The notes beneath the pieces are model-generated. The model did not search any database, was not told where the DNA came from, and was given only the letters and a program-made list of their open reading frames with translations. Of a stretch of DNA of 64,000 nucleotides, positions 19,229-29,042 are shown piece after piece. Positions within the stretch are counted from its first letter, which is position 1. Every line of letters begins with the position of its first letter. Source of the DNA: Brevundimonas sp. (GTDB taxonomy: Bacteria > Pseudomonadota > Alphaproteobacteria > Caulobacterales > Caulobacteraceae); assembly GCA_027531145.1 (NCBI GenBank), contig JAPZRF010000006.1, positions 124,001 through 188,000 on the forward strand, written 5' to 3'. The position numbers and the translations under genes were made by a program.

Positions 19229-20305
19229 ATGCGAACTGAGTGGAACGGCAAGGTCGCGCTCATCACGGGCGTGACGGGGCAGGACGGCGCCTATCTGTCG
19301 GAGCTGCTGCTGGAAAAGGGCTATGTGGTCCATGGCCTCAAGCGGCGCTCGTCGTCGTTCAACACCGGCCGGATCGACCATATCTACCAGGACCCGCACG
19401 ACCCGGATCCGCGCTTCATCCTGCACTATGGTGACCTGACGGACTCCACCAACCTGATCCGTATCGTGCAGCAGACGCAGCCGGACGAGATCTACAACCT
19501 CGCGGCCCAGAGCCATGTACAGGTGTCGTTCGACACCCCGGAGTACACGGCCAACGCCGACGCCGTCGGCACGCTGCGGCTGCTGGAGGCGATCCGCATC
19601 CTCGGGCTTGAGAAGAAGACCCGCTTCTACCAGGCCTCGACGTCGGAACTGTACGGCCTGGTGCAGGAGGTCCCCCAGTCGGAGACGACCCCCTTCTATC
19701 CGCGCAGCCCCTATGCCGCGGCCAAGCTCTATGCCTACTGGATCGTGGTGAACTACCGCGAGGCCTACGGCATCCACGCCTCCAACGGCATCCTGTTCAA
19801 CCACGAGAGCCCGCTGCGGGGCGAGACCTTCGTCACGCGCAAGGTCACCCGCGCCGCCGCCGCCATCAAGCTGGGCTTCCAGGACAAGCTGTACCTCGGC
19901 AACCTCGACGCCAGACGCGACTGGGGCCACGCCCGCGAGTACGTCCGCGGCATGTGGCTGATGCTGCAGCAGGACGAGCCGGACGACTATGTCCTGGCCA
20001 CCGGCGAGACCACGATCATCCGCGACTTCGTCAGCGAGGCCTTCCGCCAGATCGGCGTCACCCTGCGCTGGGAGGGCGAGGGCGTCGACGAGAAGGGCAT
20101 CTGCGCCGATACCGGCCGGGTCTATGTCGAGGTCGATCCGCGCTACTTCCGCCCCACCGAGGTCGACCTGCTGATCGGCGACCCGGCCAAGGCGAAGCGC
20201 AAGCTGGGCTGGGTGCACGAGACCAAGTGGCAGGCCCTGTGCGCCGAAATGGTCGCTGCCGATCTGGTCACCGTCGAACGGGAGCGCCGCCGCAATGCCG
20301 ACTGA
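19229..20305 (+). CDS. gmd: GDP-mannose 4,6-dehydratase
   Basis: Converts GDP-D-mannose to GDP-4-keto-6-deoxy-D-mannose (EC 4.2.1.47), the first step to GDP-L-fucose. The 358-residue length is normal. Motifs: GVTGQDG Rossmann loop, [15 protein letters not shown], the catalytic S-E-Y-K arrangement (STSELYG and [10 protein letters not shown]), and [23 protein letters not shown] 19229 follows GGGGGA. It overlaps the next gene by 11 bp, and its partner fcl lies one gene downstream. Confidence 0.96.
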   Translation: MRTEWNGKVALITGVTGQDGAYLSELLLEKGYVVHGLKRRSSSFNTGRIDHIYQDPHDPDPRFILHYGDLTDSTNLIRIVQQTQPDEIYNLAAQSHVQVSFDTPEYTANADAVGTLRLLEAIRILGLEKKTRFYQASTSELYGLVQEVPQSETTPFYPRSPYAAAKLYAYWIVVNYREAYGIHASNGILFNHESPLRGETFVTRKVTRAAAAIKLGFQDKLYLGNLDARRDWGHAREYVRGMWLMLQQDEPDDYVLATGETTIIRDFVSEAFRQIGVTLRWEGEGVDEKGICADTGRVYVEVDPRYFRPTEVDLLIGDPAKAKRKLGWVHETKWQALCAEMVAADLVTVERERRRNAD

Positions 20306-21239
20306 GGGCGCGAGGGTCTTCGGCCTCCTGTTTGTGGATCCGGCCCATGCAACGCACGCCAACCTCGCTGCGTCCTCACAAGACCCTTTGGCCGTCTATC
20401 TGGCCTGTGCAACCCTTGTCGCTCGCTCAGCCAAGGCCTGTGGCGAGAGCTTCACGCTGCTGACGAATAACGCGAAGGCCCTTCTCGCCATCGCGGATGG
20501 GCTAGGAACCGAGCCGATCAGCATCGAGGAGATCGACTTCAACGTCGATGTTCCCAAGGGCATCCCGTTCTATCAGGCCCACCACAAGCTGTCGGTGCTT
20601 GAAGCCCTTTCGAAGGGTCATCTCGGCCAGCGAGCCGCTCTCATCGACATCGACACATTTTTTCTGAAACCGATATCGCAGCAACTGCCCGCGGCCGGGG
20701 TGGTCGCCTATGATATCACGCGGCTCGTCCCCGCTTCGTATGCGGCGTCACTGGACAAATTGATTGGCGAAGGCGGGGACCGTCGCTGGTATGGGGGAGA
20801 GTTCATCGCAGGAAGCAGAACGGACTTCTCTCAACTCTGGGATGCCATCAGCGCTATAATGCCCAGTTACTTTCTACACGTACGAGACTACCCTCACATC
20901 GGCGACGAAACAGTCGTGTCGGCGGCATTGAACAACCTTGCGGCCGGCGGCGCGTCCGTCGTGGACGCCGCCACCCTCAATCTTGCTGGCCGGTGGTGGA
21001 GCAGTCGAACCGAAGCCCGCTATCCGGCGCTCTCAGACCTCCGCAAGGCAGCCATGCTGCATCTGCCCTCGGACAAGCCGATTCTCGCCCGGCTTGCGAG
21101 CTCATGGAATGGCTCGGACGATCTGTTCGACGCCTACAGCCGTTCGGTTCGGCGCAAGGTTCGTCTCCGGCAGATCGCTAATCCCATTCTGAATGCCGCC
21201 AAGGGTACGCAATTGCGTGCGCCGAAGCTCGGTATCTAA
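20295..21239 (+). CDS. Putative glycosyltransferase-like protein with DxD motif
   Basis: A 314-residue protein located between gmd and fcl, overlapping gmd by 11 bp. An acidic metal-type motif follows a hydrophobic strand ([13 protein letters not shown], about residue 120), as in GT-A fold nucleotide-sugar transferases, and the following segment ([18 protein letters not shown]) resembles the acceptor region of such enzymes. I cannot assign a CAZy family. Its position inside the GDP-fucose genes suggests use of, or coupling to, GDP-fucose or GDP-6-deoxysugar. It is moderately less GC-rich than gmd. Confidence 0.6.
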   Translation: MPTEGARVFGLLFVDPAHATHANLAASSQDPLAVYLACATLVARSAKACGESFTLLTNNAKALLAIADGLGTEPISIEEIDFNVDVPKGIPFYQAHHKLSVLEALSKGHLGQRAALIDIDTFFLKPISQQLPAAGVVAYDITRLVPASYAASLDKLIGEGGDRRWYGGEFIAGSRTDFSQLWDAISAIMPSYFLHVRDYPHIGDETVVSAALNNLAAGGASVVDAATLNLAGRWWSSRTEARYPALSDLRKAAMLHLPSDKPILARLASSWNGSDDLFDAYSRSVRRKVRLRQIANPILNAAKGTQLRAPKLGI

Positions 21240-21278
21240 CGCCAGAAGCCCAACCTCATCCTTTTTTCCGCAGATCGC

Positions 21279-22238
21279 ATGACCAACCTGACGTCGAGAT
21301 CAGTCTTCCCCCTGACCGGCAAGCGCGTCTGGGTCGCCGGGCACCGCGGCATGGTCGGCTCGGCCATCGTCCGGCGCCTGGCGTCCGAGGATTGCGAGAT
21401 CCTGACCGCCACCCGTGCCGAGGTCGATCTGAAGGATCCGGCCGCCGTGCGCGCCTTCGTCGGCGACACGAAGCCCGACGCCATCTTCATGGCCGCCGCG
21501 AAAGTCGGCGGCATCCTGGCCAACGACACCCAGCCGGCCGACTTCCTCTATGATAACCTGATGATCGCGGCCAATGTCACCGAGGCGGCGCACCGCCACG
21601 ACGTCGCCAGGCTGCTGTTCCTCGGCTCCAGCTGCATCTATCCCAAGGAAGCGCCCCAGCCGATCCCGGAATCGGCCCTGCTGACCGCCCCGCTGGAGCC
21701 GACCAACGAGTGGTACGCCGTCGCCAAGATCGCCGGCATCAAGCTGGCCCAAGCCTACCGAAAGCAGCACGGCCGCGACTACATCAGCGCCATGCCGACC
21801 AACCTGTACGGTCCCGGCGACAATTTCGACCTGCAGACCAGCCACGTCCTGCCCGCCCTGATCCGCAAGGCGCATGAGGCGAAGGCGGCCGGCGCCGACC
21901 ACATCACCCTCTGGGGCACCGGAGCCCCCCGGCGCGAGTTCCTGCACGCCGACGACTGCGCCGACGCCTGCGTCTTCCTCATGCAGCGCTATTCGGGCCA
22001 CGACCACGTCAACGTCGGCTCGGGCGAGGACATCGCCATCCTCGACCTGGCGCGGCTGGTGTGCGAGGTCGTGGGCTTCACGGGCGAGATCCGCACCGAC
22101 ACGAGCAAGCCGGACGGCACGATGCGCAAGCTGATGAGCGGCGAGACGCTGAAGGCGATGGGCTGGGCGCCGCGGGTGGAGCTGCGCGAGGGGGTGGCGG
22201 CGGTGTATGGGGTGTGGATCGAGACGCGGCCCCAATGA
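21279..22238 (+). CDS. fcl: GDP-L-fucose synthase
   Basis: Epimerase/reductase finishing GDP-L-fucose synthesis (EC 1.1.1.271), 319 residues. Motifs: GHRGMVGSAI, AAAKVGGI, FLGSSCIYP with the catalytic Ser and Cys, EWYAVAKIAGIK with the Tyr-Lys pair, and NLYGPGDNFD. Works with gmd upstream; fucose would be a component of the exported glycan. Its TGA overlaps the ATG of the flippase gene (ATGA). Confidence 0.95.
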   Translation: MTNLTSRSVFPLTGKRVWVAGHRGMVGSAIVRRLASEDCEILTATRAEVDLKDPAAVRAFVGDTKPDAIFMAAAKVGGILANDTQPADFLYDNLMIAANVTEAAHRHDVARLLFLGSSCIYPKEAPQPIPESALLTAPLEPTNEWYAVAKIAGIKLAQAYRKQHGRDYISAMPTNLYGPGDNFDLQTSHVLPALIRKAHEAKAAGADHITLWGTGAPRREFLHADDCADACVFLMQRYSGHDHVNVGSGEDIAILDLARLVCEVVGFTGEIRTDTSKPDGTMRKLMSGETLKAMGWAPRVELREGVAAVYGVWIETRPQ

Positions 22239-23566
22239 TCAGGTGGAGTGGCCTGCTAACCCAGAGCGGCAGAAGAGTCGTCTTGGGCATCGGCGCCAAC
22301 GCCATCGGCAAGGTCTGGGTTGCGATCATCCAGCTCGTGTCCATTCCGGTACTGGCCGGGGCCTGGGGTGCGGAACGGTTTGGCCTGTGGCTGATGATCA
22401 TGACCGTGCCGACCTACATCGCCCTGACCTCGACAGGCTTCAATGCCGTCGCCGGGGTCGACATCGCGCGGAGTCACGTTCAGGGGCGTATCGAGGACTG
22501 TAAGCGGACCTACCAGAGCGTCTGGATCCTGATCTCGGCGATAACCGGGACCGTCGTGCTGCTCGGACTCCTCTCCCGTCTTTTGCTTGCGGCCGCTGGT
22601 GGGGAGCAATGGGGATTGGGGGCTTCGGAAGCGGCCGACACCGCCGCAGTCATCCTCGTCTACGCCTTCCTCGTTATCCAGAGCAGCATGGTGCTGGCTG
22701 TCTACCGCGGTGTGTCCCGTTACGCCGAAGGTACGCTGCTGTTCGATCTGATCGGCCTCGCCGAAGGACTGGCCGCAATCGTGGTAGCGGCGCTGGGCGG
22801 ATCGCTTGTCAAGGCGGCAGTTGCGATGACGCTGGTCCGCCTATCTGGTATGCTGGTTTTGCATGTGCTCATCGTGCGGCGGGAACCTTGGGCGCACGCG
22901 CGCCTCTCAGCCGCCAGCCGGACGGAAATCCGTCGCCTTCTCCAGCCGTCGCTAGGCGCACTGAGTATCGCCGCCGCCAATGCCTTGGCGCTGCAAGGGG
23001 TAGTGGTCACGCTAGGGGTCGCACTCGGCCCCGCGGCTGCAGCAGCCTTCGCCAGCGCTCGAACCGTGGTGCGCCTACCATTACAGCTTTCCGATCTGGT
23101 AGGGAGAGCCGTACAGCCTGAGATGGCGCGAGCATGGTTTGCACAAGATCATCGAACATTCTGGCACCTAACACACCTCAATGTTGGATTTGCCGTATTG
23201 GCGTTGACAATCTATGCATTATTTTTGTCGGCGTTTGGACCAATTGTCCTAAAGAGACTGTCTGGTGGCAGCATTTCATATGAACAAGGTTTGATTACGG
23301 CACTCGCTATTGCTGTTGCCTTTCAGGGCGCCAACGTTGCCTTGGGCCACGCTATATCTGCTCAGTTACGTCAGCACACGTATGGGCATATATATCTGGC
23401 CGCCGCCTGTCTAGCCGTTCTGCTGCCATTCGCTATGGCGCATAACAGCGAGCCGATCACGGCGGTGGCATTCGGCTTGGCGGCCCTCGAAGCGCTTATC
23501 CTAGCCACCCTGCTAGTTAACCTTCGCCAAACGCGGCAAAGTGACAATAAAAGCCAAACCGCCTAG
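22235..23566 (+). CDS. Wzx-type polysaccharide flippase
   Basis: Polytopic protein of 443 residues with about 12 to 14 hydrophobic segments in the MATE/MOP flippase layout, presumably moving lipid-linked repeat units across the inner membrane. The start ATG 22235 overlaps the fcl stop; the longer open frame is an fcl shadow. The GC content drops visibly in the 3' half, marking the left edge of an AT-richer, serotype-like segment. Paired with the Wzy candidate directly downstream. Confidence 0.85.
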   Translation: MIRWSGLLTQSGRRVVLGIGANAIGKVWVAIIQLVSIPVLAGAWGAERFGLWLMIMTVPTYIALTSTGFNAVAGVDIARSHVQGRIEDCKRTYQSVWILISAITGTVVLLGLLSRLLLAAAGGEQWGLGASEAADTAAVILVYAFLVIQSSMVLAVYRGVSRYAEGTLLFDLIGLAEGLAAIVVAALGGSLVKAAVAMTLVRLSGMLVLHVLIVRREPWAHARLSAASRTEIRRLLQPSLGALSIAAANALALQGVVVTLGVALGPAAAAAFASARTVVRLPLQLSDLVGRAVQPEMARAWFAQDHRTFWHLTHLNVGFAVLALTIYALFLSAFGPIVLKRLSGGSISYEQGLITALAIAVAFQGANVALGHAISAQLRQHTYGHIYLAAACLAVLLPFAMAHNSEPITAVAFGLAALEALILATLLVNLRQTRQSDNKSQTA

Positions 23567-23587
23567 GGCGTCGCCGGAGATCATATC

Positions 23588-24799
23588 TTGCTTATTAGCA
23601 ACACAACCTCAAGCCAGTTCACTGGACGCGACATTAGCCCCCAGGCGGGACGCCTCTCCACGCGCCTTCTAGTCGCACTTGGAGCTCTTGACGTTTCAGT
23701 TATAATTGCATTGGCGCTTAGCATCTCAGCGTCGACTTGGTATATGGGCGTTCTAGCGGCGAAGTTGATAATTCTGTTATTTAATTCAAGACACATAGAA
23801 ATAAATCGGCGCACACTTGTATTTTTGGGGGCCGTCATATTTGGCGTTTTGCCGGGAACACTTCTGAACTCATACGTTGGCGACGGCATTACGCGCATCT
23901 TTGGATTCTGCGCTCAGATTTTCCTCACAGTTTCACTTCTTGGTCGCAATGGATTGCCATTGTATTTACGATCAGCTGCATTTGCAATTTCTATTGCAGC
24001 AGCAATTCATACCGCAATGTGTCTCGGCGGTTTGATCCCTGACCATTATGGTAGATTTTTCTACTTCGGCGGCTCACACTTCAATCTTGGCGCGGAAATC
24101 GGGGCAATAGGCGTTTTTGCGGCAGCGCTTAGCATGAATTGGCGTCAACTGATTCCGGTTGCTGCTGCAATAGCGAGTAGCGTATGGCTTCTGCAGGGGC
24201 GATCCGCCCTTTTGGCTATTGCTCTCATAATGTTTATCCGGTTTGCCCAGTTTGTAATTTCGCACAGCAGACGGACGCCACTTCTAACGCTGGGAGTTGC
24301 AGGGGCCTGCTCGACAGTGGCAGCCGCTTTGCTTGCTGCATCTGGACAAATTGCTGGGGGGCTTAGCCAACTCTTTATGCTGACGGATCAACACCGCGGC
24401 ATCGGAACGGGCTTCGTCGGGCGTAGCGAGCGGTGGGCTCACGCCTACGAGTTGTTCACGCAGCAATATGTATTCGGCGTTGGCGCATCCTACTTCGAAA
24501 GTCGCGGTGAATTCGGACCGCATAACTATTTCTTGTACGGATTAACAACGATGGGCATTCTAGGTTTTAGTGTGTTCGCTTCAGTAATCATGTTCATGAT
24601 ATACGCCATATTCAGATCCGATAAAAAGTCTGCCCTCATTTTGCTCGGCATTTTCCCGCTGCTCATGTTCAACGATAGAATGATTAACATCAATCCGTAC
24701 CCGTTTATTCTTTACGTCACGCTTCTCGTGTTCCCAATTTCAAAGACGCCATGGATGAGCAGTCCCCCTAAGTTACACCGCATCTCCTCGAATAGGTAG
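23588..24799 (+). CDS. Wzy-type O-antigen/capsule polymerase
   Basis: A 403-residue protein with about ten or more hydrophobic segments and a periplasmic loop near residues 270-320 carrying RSERWAHAYELF and the polymerase-like sequence GVGASYFE...GPHNYFLYGL. Polymerases are poorly conserved, so the call rests on topology, this motif and position 21 bp after the flippase. The gene is clearly AT-richer than its surroundings, with rare codons for this genome, indicating horizontal acquisition. Confidence 0.78.
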   Translation: MLISNTTSSQFTGRDISPQAGRLSTRLLVALGALDVSVIIALALSISASTWYMGVLAAKLIILLFNSRHIEINRRTLVFLGAVIFGVLPGTLLNSYVGDGITRIFGFCAQIFLTVSLLGRNGLPLYLRSAAFAISIAAAIHTAMCLGGLIPDHYGRFFYFGGSHFNLGAEIGAIGVFAAALSMNWRQLIPVAAAIASSVWLLQGRSALLAIALIMFIRFAQFVISHSRRTPLLTLGVAGACSTVAAALLAASGQIAGGLSQLFMLTDQHRGIGTGFVGRSERWAHAYELFTQQYVFGVGASYFESRGEFGPHNYFLYGLTTMGILGFSVFASVIMFMIYAIFRSDKKSALILLGIFPLLMFNDRMININPYPFILYVTLLVFPISKTPWMSSPPKLHRISSNR

Positions 24800-24854
24800 A
24801 CTCAGTCTCCAGTCAGCTCCCGCACCAGCCTCGTCTTTAGCCGCAGCCAATTCG

Positions 24855-26084
24855 ATGCATTGTCCCACCGTCTTCGTTTGGGAAAACTTCGGCCCGCTAC
24901 ACGCAGCCCGAGCGGAAGCGGTAGCGCTTGCTTTAGAGCGCCGGGTGGTCGGGATCGAACTGTTCAGGCGCTCCCAGGTCTACGACTGGGAGACGCCCGA
25001 ACCGACGGGCTTCCAGAAGATCACCCTGCGCCGCGAGGCGGGGGTCGGAGGCGGGCTGCTGTGGCCGCTGCTGCAGGCGTTGGCGCGGATCCGCCCGGCG
25101 GCGGTGTTCTTCTGCCACTACGAGCGGCCCGACGTCATGCTGGCGGCCTGGGTGTGCCGCCTGTTCGGGGTCGCCACCTTCGTGATGAACGACTCCAAGT
25201 TCGACGACTATCCGCGCCATTTGTGGCGCGAGGTGATCAAGTCGGCCTTCTACCGGCCCTACCAGGGGGCGATCGCCGCCAGCGCCCGCAGCCGGGACTA
25301 TCTGCGCTTCCTCGGGGTGCCGGCGGACCGGATCGAGATGCACTACGATTGTGTGCCGGTGGACGCCATCCGGCGCCTGGCCGGCGCACCCCCGGCCCCG
25401 GACGGCGCGCCCTTTCCCGCCCGGCACTTCACCGTGGTGGCGCGGCATGTGCCCAAGAAGAACATCGGGCTGGCGATCGAGGCCTTCGCCCTGGCGCGGG
25501 CGGCCGGGAGCGGGCGCCGGCTGGTGCTGTGCGGCTCGGGCCCGCTGGAGGGTCAGCTGCGGGCGCAGGCGGCGGCGCTGGGGATCGCCGGGCACGTCGA
25601 GTTCCGCGGCTTCGTCCAGACGGACGAGGTGGCCCGGGTGCTGGGGCAGACCCTCGCCCTGATCCTGCCCAGCACGGAGGAGCAGTACGGCCAGGTGGTG
25701 GCCGAGGCCATGGCCCTGGGTGTGCCGGCGCTGGTGTCGGATCGCTGCGGCGCGCGGGACGAGCTGGTGCGCAGCCTCGTCAACGGCTTCGTCTTCGAGC
25801 CGGACAATGCGGCGGGTCTGGCCCGCATGATGGGTCTGCTGGATCGCGACGAGGCGCTCTGGCGGGACATGGCCGCGCGATGCGCCGGGGCTGCGGCGCA
25901 GGTCGATCTGCCCCCCTTCGTCGAGAGCGTCCGCCGCCTTCTGGCGCGCACCGGCAAGGGGCCGGCGGAGTCCGGAGTGACGCGGAGGCGCGTGCCTTCC
26001 GCCACGGCTACTAACGCGCTGGCGCGGCGGAAGGCGCGGATCAGAGCCGAGCTGGCCCGGCTTGGGCTGAAGCGATTCAAATGA
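24855..26084 (+). CDS. Glycosyltransferase family 4-like protein
   Basis: A 409-residue GT-B enzyme. The C-terminal domain (about 190-370) shows the GT4 pattern: VARHVPKKNIGLAIEAF, LVLCGSGPLEGQL, and the donor-binding E-x7-E stretch (STEEQYGQVVAEAMALGVPAL). It adds one sugar during repeat-unit assembly at the cytoplasmic membrane face; donor and acceptor are unknown. GC content returns to the genome norm here. Overlaps the next glycosyltransferase gene by ATGA. Confidence 0.87.
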   Translation: MHCPTVFVWENFGPLHAARAEAVALALERRVVGIELFRRSQVYDWETPEPTGFQKITLRREAGVGGGLLWPLLQALARIRPAAVFFCHYERPDVMLAAWVCRLFGVATFVMNDSKFDDYPRHLWREVIKSAFYRPYQGAIAASARSRDYLRFLGVPADRIEMHYDCVPVDAIRRLAGAPPAPDGAPFPARHFTVVARHVPKKNIGLAIEAFALARAAGSGRRLVLCGSGPLEGQLRAQAAALGIAGHVEFRGFVQTDEVARVLGQTLALILPSTEEQYGQVVAEAMALGVPALVSDRCGARDELVRSLVNGFVFEPDNAAGLARMMGLLDRDEALWRDMAARCAGAAAQVDLPPFVESVRRLLARTGKGPAESGVTRRRVPSATATNALARRKARIRAELARLGLKRFK

Positions 26085-27160
26085 CCGCTCACGTTCTCGC
26101 CATTGTGCAACTCCCCCCGCCTGTCACTGGCCTTTCAGCGGTCAACGAGCGCATGGTGGAGGAACTGTCCCGCGTCGGGAAACTGGCCGCAGTGGCGGAT
26201 GTCGCGTCGCCCAACGGCGCGACGGGTCTTCGCAAGCACCTCGGGCGACTAGTCCGAATTCTGTCAGCCGCCGGCCTGCTGATCCGCTCGCGGGCGCAGG
26301 GCGCGACCACCGTGTACATGCCCAGCGACGGGCGCGCGGGGATGGTCGGGAACATCGCCCTGATCCTGGTAGCCCGGGCGATGCGGTATCGCATTTGGGT
26401 GCACCATCACAACTTCAGCTACCTGAACCGCTGGTCGCTCTTGATGTGGCTGCAGCTGTCGTTGGCCCCCTGCGCCGTTGTCCACCTGGCGCTATGTCCG
26501 GACATGTTGGAAAGGTTGAAGGTGCGATATGCGGGCCCTTGGCGACGCCGGCGCCATGTCGGCCGCACCCTTTCGAACGCTTTCATGGCAGCCCCCGGCC
26601 CGCCTGCCGCCGTCCGGTCAGGTCCACTGGTCATCGGCCATCTGTCCAACCTGATGGTCAGCAAGGGGGCGATCCGGTTCATCGAGTTGTTCGCGGCGGC
26701 GCGAGACTTAGGTTTGCCGATCAGAGCCGAGATGGCCGGACCAATCTGGGACGAGGATGTGCGCGACGCGGTCGAGGCGGCAGAGGCCCAGTACCCCGAA
26801 TCCTTCCGCTGGCATGGGCCGCTCTATGGTCCGGCGAAGGCGCAGTTCTACGCCGGGATAGATGCGTTTGTGCTTCCGACCGACTATCTGAATGAGGCGC
26901 AGCCGGTCGTGCTCCTCGAAGCACTCTCTGCGGGAGCCGCCGTGCTGGCTACGGCGCGCGGCTGCATTCCCTATGACTTCGCCAACGCACCCGGGCTAAT
27001 CGCGCCTCTCGCAAGCTTCGACCACGCCGCGCTAGCTTGGCTGGCGGAGTACGCCAACGGCGAAGGGCGAGCTGAGCTCCAACGAGCGGCCGAAGCAACA
27101 TTCTCGCGCATGCACGCGGAATCTGAAGCGTCGCTGGCCGAAACGCTCGACGCACTATAG
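26081..27160 (+). CDS. Glycosyltransferase family 4-like protein
   Basis: A 359-residue GT-B protein. The N-domain begins with the PPPVTGLSAVNERM glycine-loop motif, and the C-domain has GHLSNLMVSKGAIRFIE and the donor site LNEAQPVVLLEALSAGAAVLATARGC. Translation is coupled to the preceding gene (ATGA overlap). It is the last gene before a 600-bp region containing a dead insertion sequence. Specificity unknown. Confidence 0.83.
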   Translation: MTAHVLAIVQLPPPVTGLSAVNERMVEELSRVGKLAAVADVASPNGATGLRKHLGRLVRILSAAGLLIRSRAQGATTVYMPSDGRAGMVGNIALILVARAMRYRIWVHHHNFSYLNRWSLLMWLQLSLAPCAVVHLALCPDMLERLKVRYAGPWRRRRHVGRTLSNAFMAAPGPPAAVRSGPLVIGHLSNLMVSKGAIRFIELFAAARDLGLPIRAEMAGPIWDEDVRDAVEAAEAQYPESFRWHGPLYGPAKAQFYAGIDAFVLPTDYLNEAQPVVLLEALSAGAAVLATARGCIPYDFANAPGLIAPLASFDHAALAWLAEYANGEGRAELQRAAEATFSRMHAESEASLAETLDAL

Positions 27161-27269
27161 CGTATCTTCCTAGCAAAGTTCAGCCTACAAACAGAACCGA
27201 CGCAAATCTCGCGCATTTCGAACGATTAGATCTTATGGTGCGGACGATTGAATCCGGAGCTGCCCAAGG

Positions 27270-27480
27270 GATCGGTAGCCAGGCCTTCCTGCGAAGAGCT
27301 TTCCGCATTGGGGCACCGTTCCCCTCGCTGTTCAATGCCGGGGCTGTCTTGGCGACATGGCCGTTCCACTAAAATGAAACCCAGCGCACTCAAAGCATGG
27401 CCGGCTGACGCTCGAGGCCAAAGCTCAGGTTCTAACCAAATGGGTCAGCCGACCTGCTGCGCTGGTTGATGGCTGCGCGG
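27270..27480 (+). mobile_element. Decayed IS3-family transposase (orfB) 3' fragment
   Basis: The 600-bp gap 27161-27760 has no intact gene. Within it, reading rightward from about 27311, the frame gives FPSLFNAGAVLATW, matching the IS3 OrfB segment normally reading ETLFxSLxHARAVLxxW. After that, with stops and indels, comes a DYNE-RPHS-like stretch. From about 27408 to 27480 the bases align closely with the reverse complement of the fragment at 51277-51407, including an almost identical 25-base run at the end. The rest of the gap (27481-27760) is AT-richer and holds nothing I can identify. Confidence 0.68.
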
Positions 27481-27760
27481 GCCTTCTCATGCCAACCCAG
27501 TGTGTCGACACCACGCGCATCAAACGAGCAGGTCATCAGCAAAACGTGATCGCGGCAGTGGCGGTCGAGGAACATGCAGCCCAATCTAACAAAACGCGAC
27601 CCCTCGTATGAGCGATCGGCTTGCATATTGCACTGCGCCAAATATGATGCAATGCTTAAGTCTAGAACTGCAGGTCTCTTGGACACACGCGTCAGATACT
27701 CACGAGCTCGCCCTAGGTTTATATGCGATCCCCTAAAAATATACCAGCTAATTCATCAAA

Positions 27761-28903
27761 ATGACATCGAACCGACCGAAGATAAACGTCGTATATCCTT
27801 TCTTCCCGCACTACAGGGCACCTGTTATGAGGGCAATGAAACAAAGCACGAATTTCGACTATAGGTTCTGGGGGGCGCATAACGTAAACAATTCCATAAA
27901 GGCCTTTCCTGGGGACGAGTTTGTAAAAGTTAACCCGATATCGTGCGAGATATTTCCACGTGTTGTTCGATTTCGAGGCTATTGGAAAGCTATTTCAGAG
28001 AGGGGCGTGCAGGCGGTCGTCATTCATGGCGCGCCAAATTGGCCCGATACTTGGCTCATGGCCATTGCTGCTAGGCTATTTGGCAAAAGGGTTGCCTTTT
28101 GGTCTCATGGTTGGCTTAAATCTGAACGCCCCATTAAGCGTGTCATTAGAAATATATACTTTGGACTCGCCAATATTGTGATGGTTTACGGAGCGCGATC
28201 AAAACGGCTTGCTGCTATATCTGGATTCCCTGAAGAACGGGTCGTTCCAATTTTCAACTCACTAGACACTGCGGCCTCCGAAACGGTGTACCAAAATTTG
28301 GCGATTGAGGGCGCTTTTTCCGTACGGCAGCGTTTAGGCGTCCCAGTAGACAGCGTATTGCTGGTCTGCGTCGCGAGGCTTACTGCGGCATGTAGTTTTC
28401 ATCTCGTTATAGATGCCTTGGAAACGATCAAAATAACTCGCGGCCCTGTGACGTTTGCGCTGATCGGTGACGGTCCGGAGCGTGGGAACCTAGAGCGTAT
28501 CGCGAAAGAGCAAGGACACGACGTCCGCTTTCTCGGAGAGATGTACGACGAGGCTACAATTGGAAGCTGGATCTATGCGGCCGACCTCTGCGTATCTCCA
28601 GGAAAGATTGGCCTAAGTGCGATGCACGCGCTCGCGTATGGCACTCCAGCAATCACGCACGATGATTATGATTGTCAGATGCCCGAGTTTGAAGCGATAG
28701 AAGAGGGGGTTTCCGGCTCCTTTTTCGAGCGCGATTCTGTCGAGTCCCTCTCGCAATGCATATGCAATTGGCTGGATCGAAGCGCGGATAGGCAATTAGT
28801 TCGTGATCGATGTCGATCCGTCATATTCGATCGGTACACGCCCGATAGACAGTTAGAAATGATCGACTCCGCCTTGTCGGCCATCATTCGCGATCAATCA
28901 TGA
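27761..28903 (+). CDS. Glycosyltransferase family 4-like protein, AT-rich
   Basis: A 380-residue GT-B protein. The N-domain starts NVVYPFFPHYRAPV, and the C-domain shows LVCVARLTAACSFHLVIDAL, FALIGDGPERGNLE and the donor segment SPGKIGLSAMHALAYGTPAITHDD, in which the usual EGFG-type Glu is replaced by a KIGLS sequence, as seen in a minority of GT4 enzymes. Base composition is strongly AT-shifted relative to the window, so it was probably acquired horizontally. Followed by 139 bp without a gene. Confidence 0.82.
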   Translation: MTSNRPKINVVYPFFPHYRAPVMRAMKQSTNFDYRFWGAHNVNNSIKAFPGDEFVKVNPISCEIFPRVVRFRGYWKAISERGVQAVVIHGAPNWPDTWLMAIAARLFGKRVAFWSHGWLKSERPIKRVIRNIYFGLANIVMVYGARSKRLAAISGFPEERVVPIFNSLDTAASETVYQNLAIEGAFSVRQRLGVPVDSVLLVCVARLTAACSFHLVIDALETIKITRGPVTFALIGDGPERGNLERIAKEQGHDVRFLGEMYDEATIGSWIYAADLCVSPGKIGLSAMHALAYGTPAITHDDYDCQMPEFEAIEEGVSGSFFERDSVESLSQCICNWLDRSADRQLVRDRCRSVIFDRYTPDRQLEMIDSALSAIIRDQS

Positions 28904-29042
28904 CGGCATGTAGCGCCATTAACACCTGTGAGTAAAATCAAGACAGCCACCTCGAGATAGACCCGGTCCAAACTTATCTGTTTAAGTTCCGCAGTAGCCC
29001 CATACAACCATAAGCAGCATTCCAAGCGGAGGCGATATTCGA

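Noticed and set aside
27248..27864. Small open frames between the glycosyltransferases
   Set aside because: The frames overlap decayed IS3 sequence or the start of the next gene, and lack ribosome sites.
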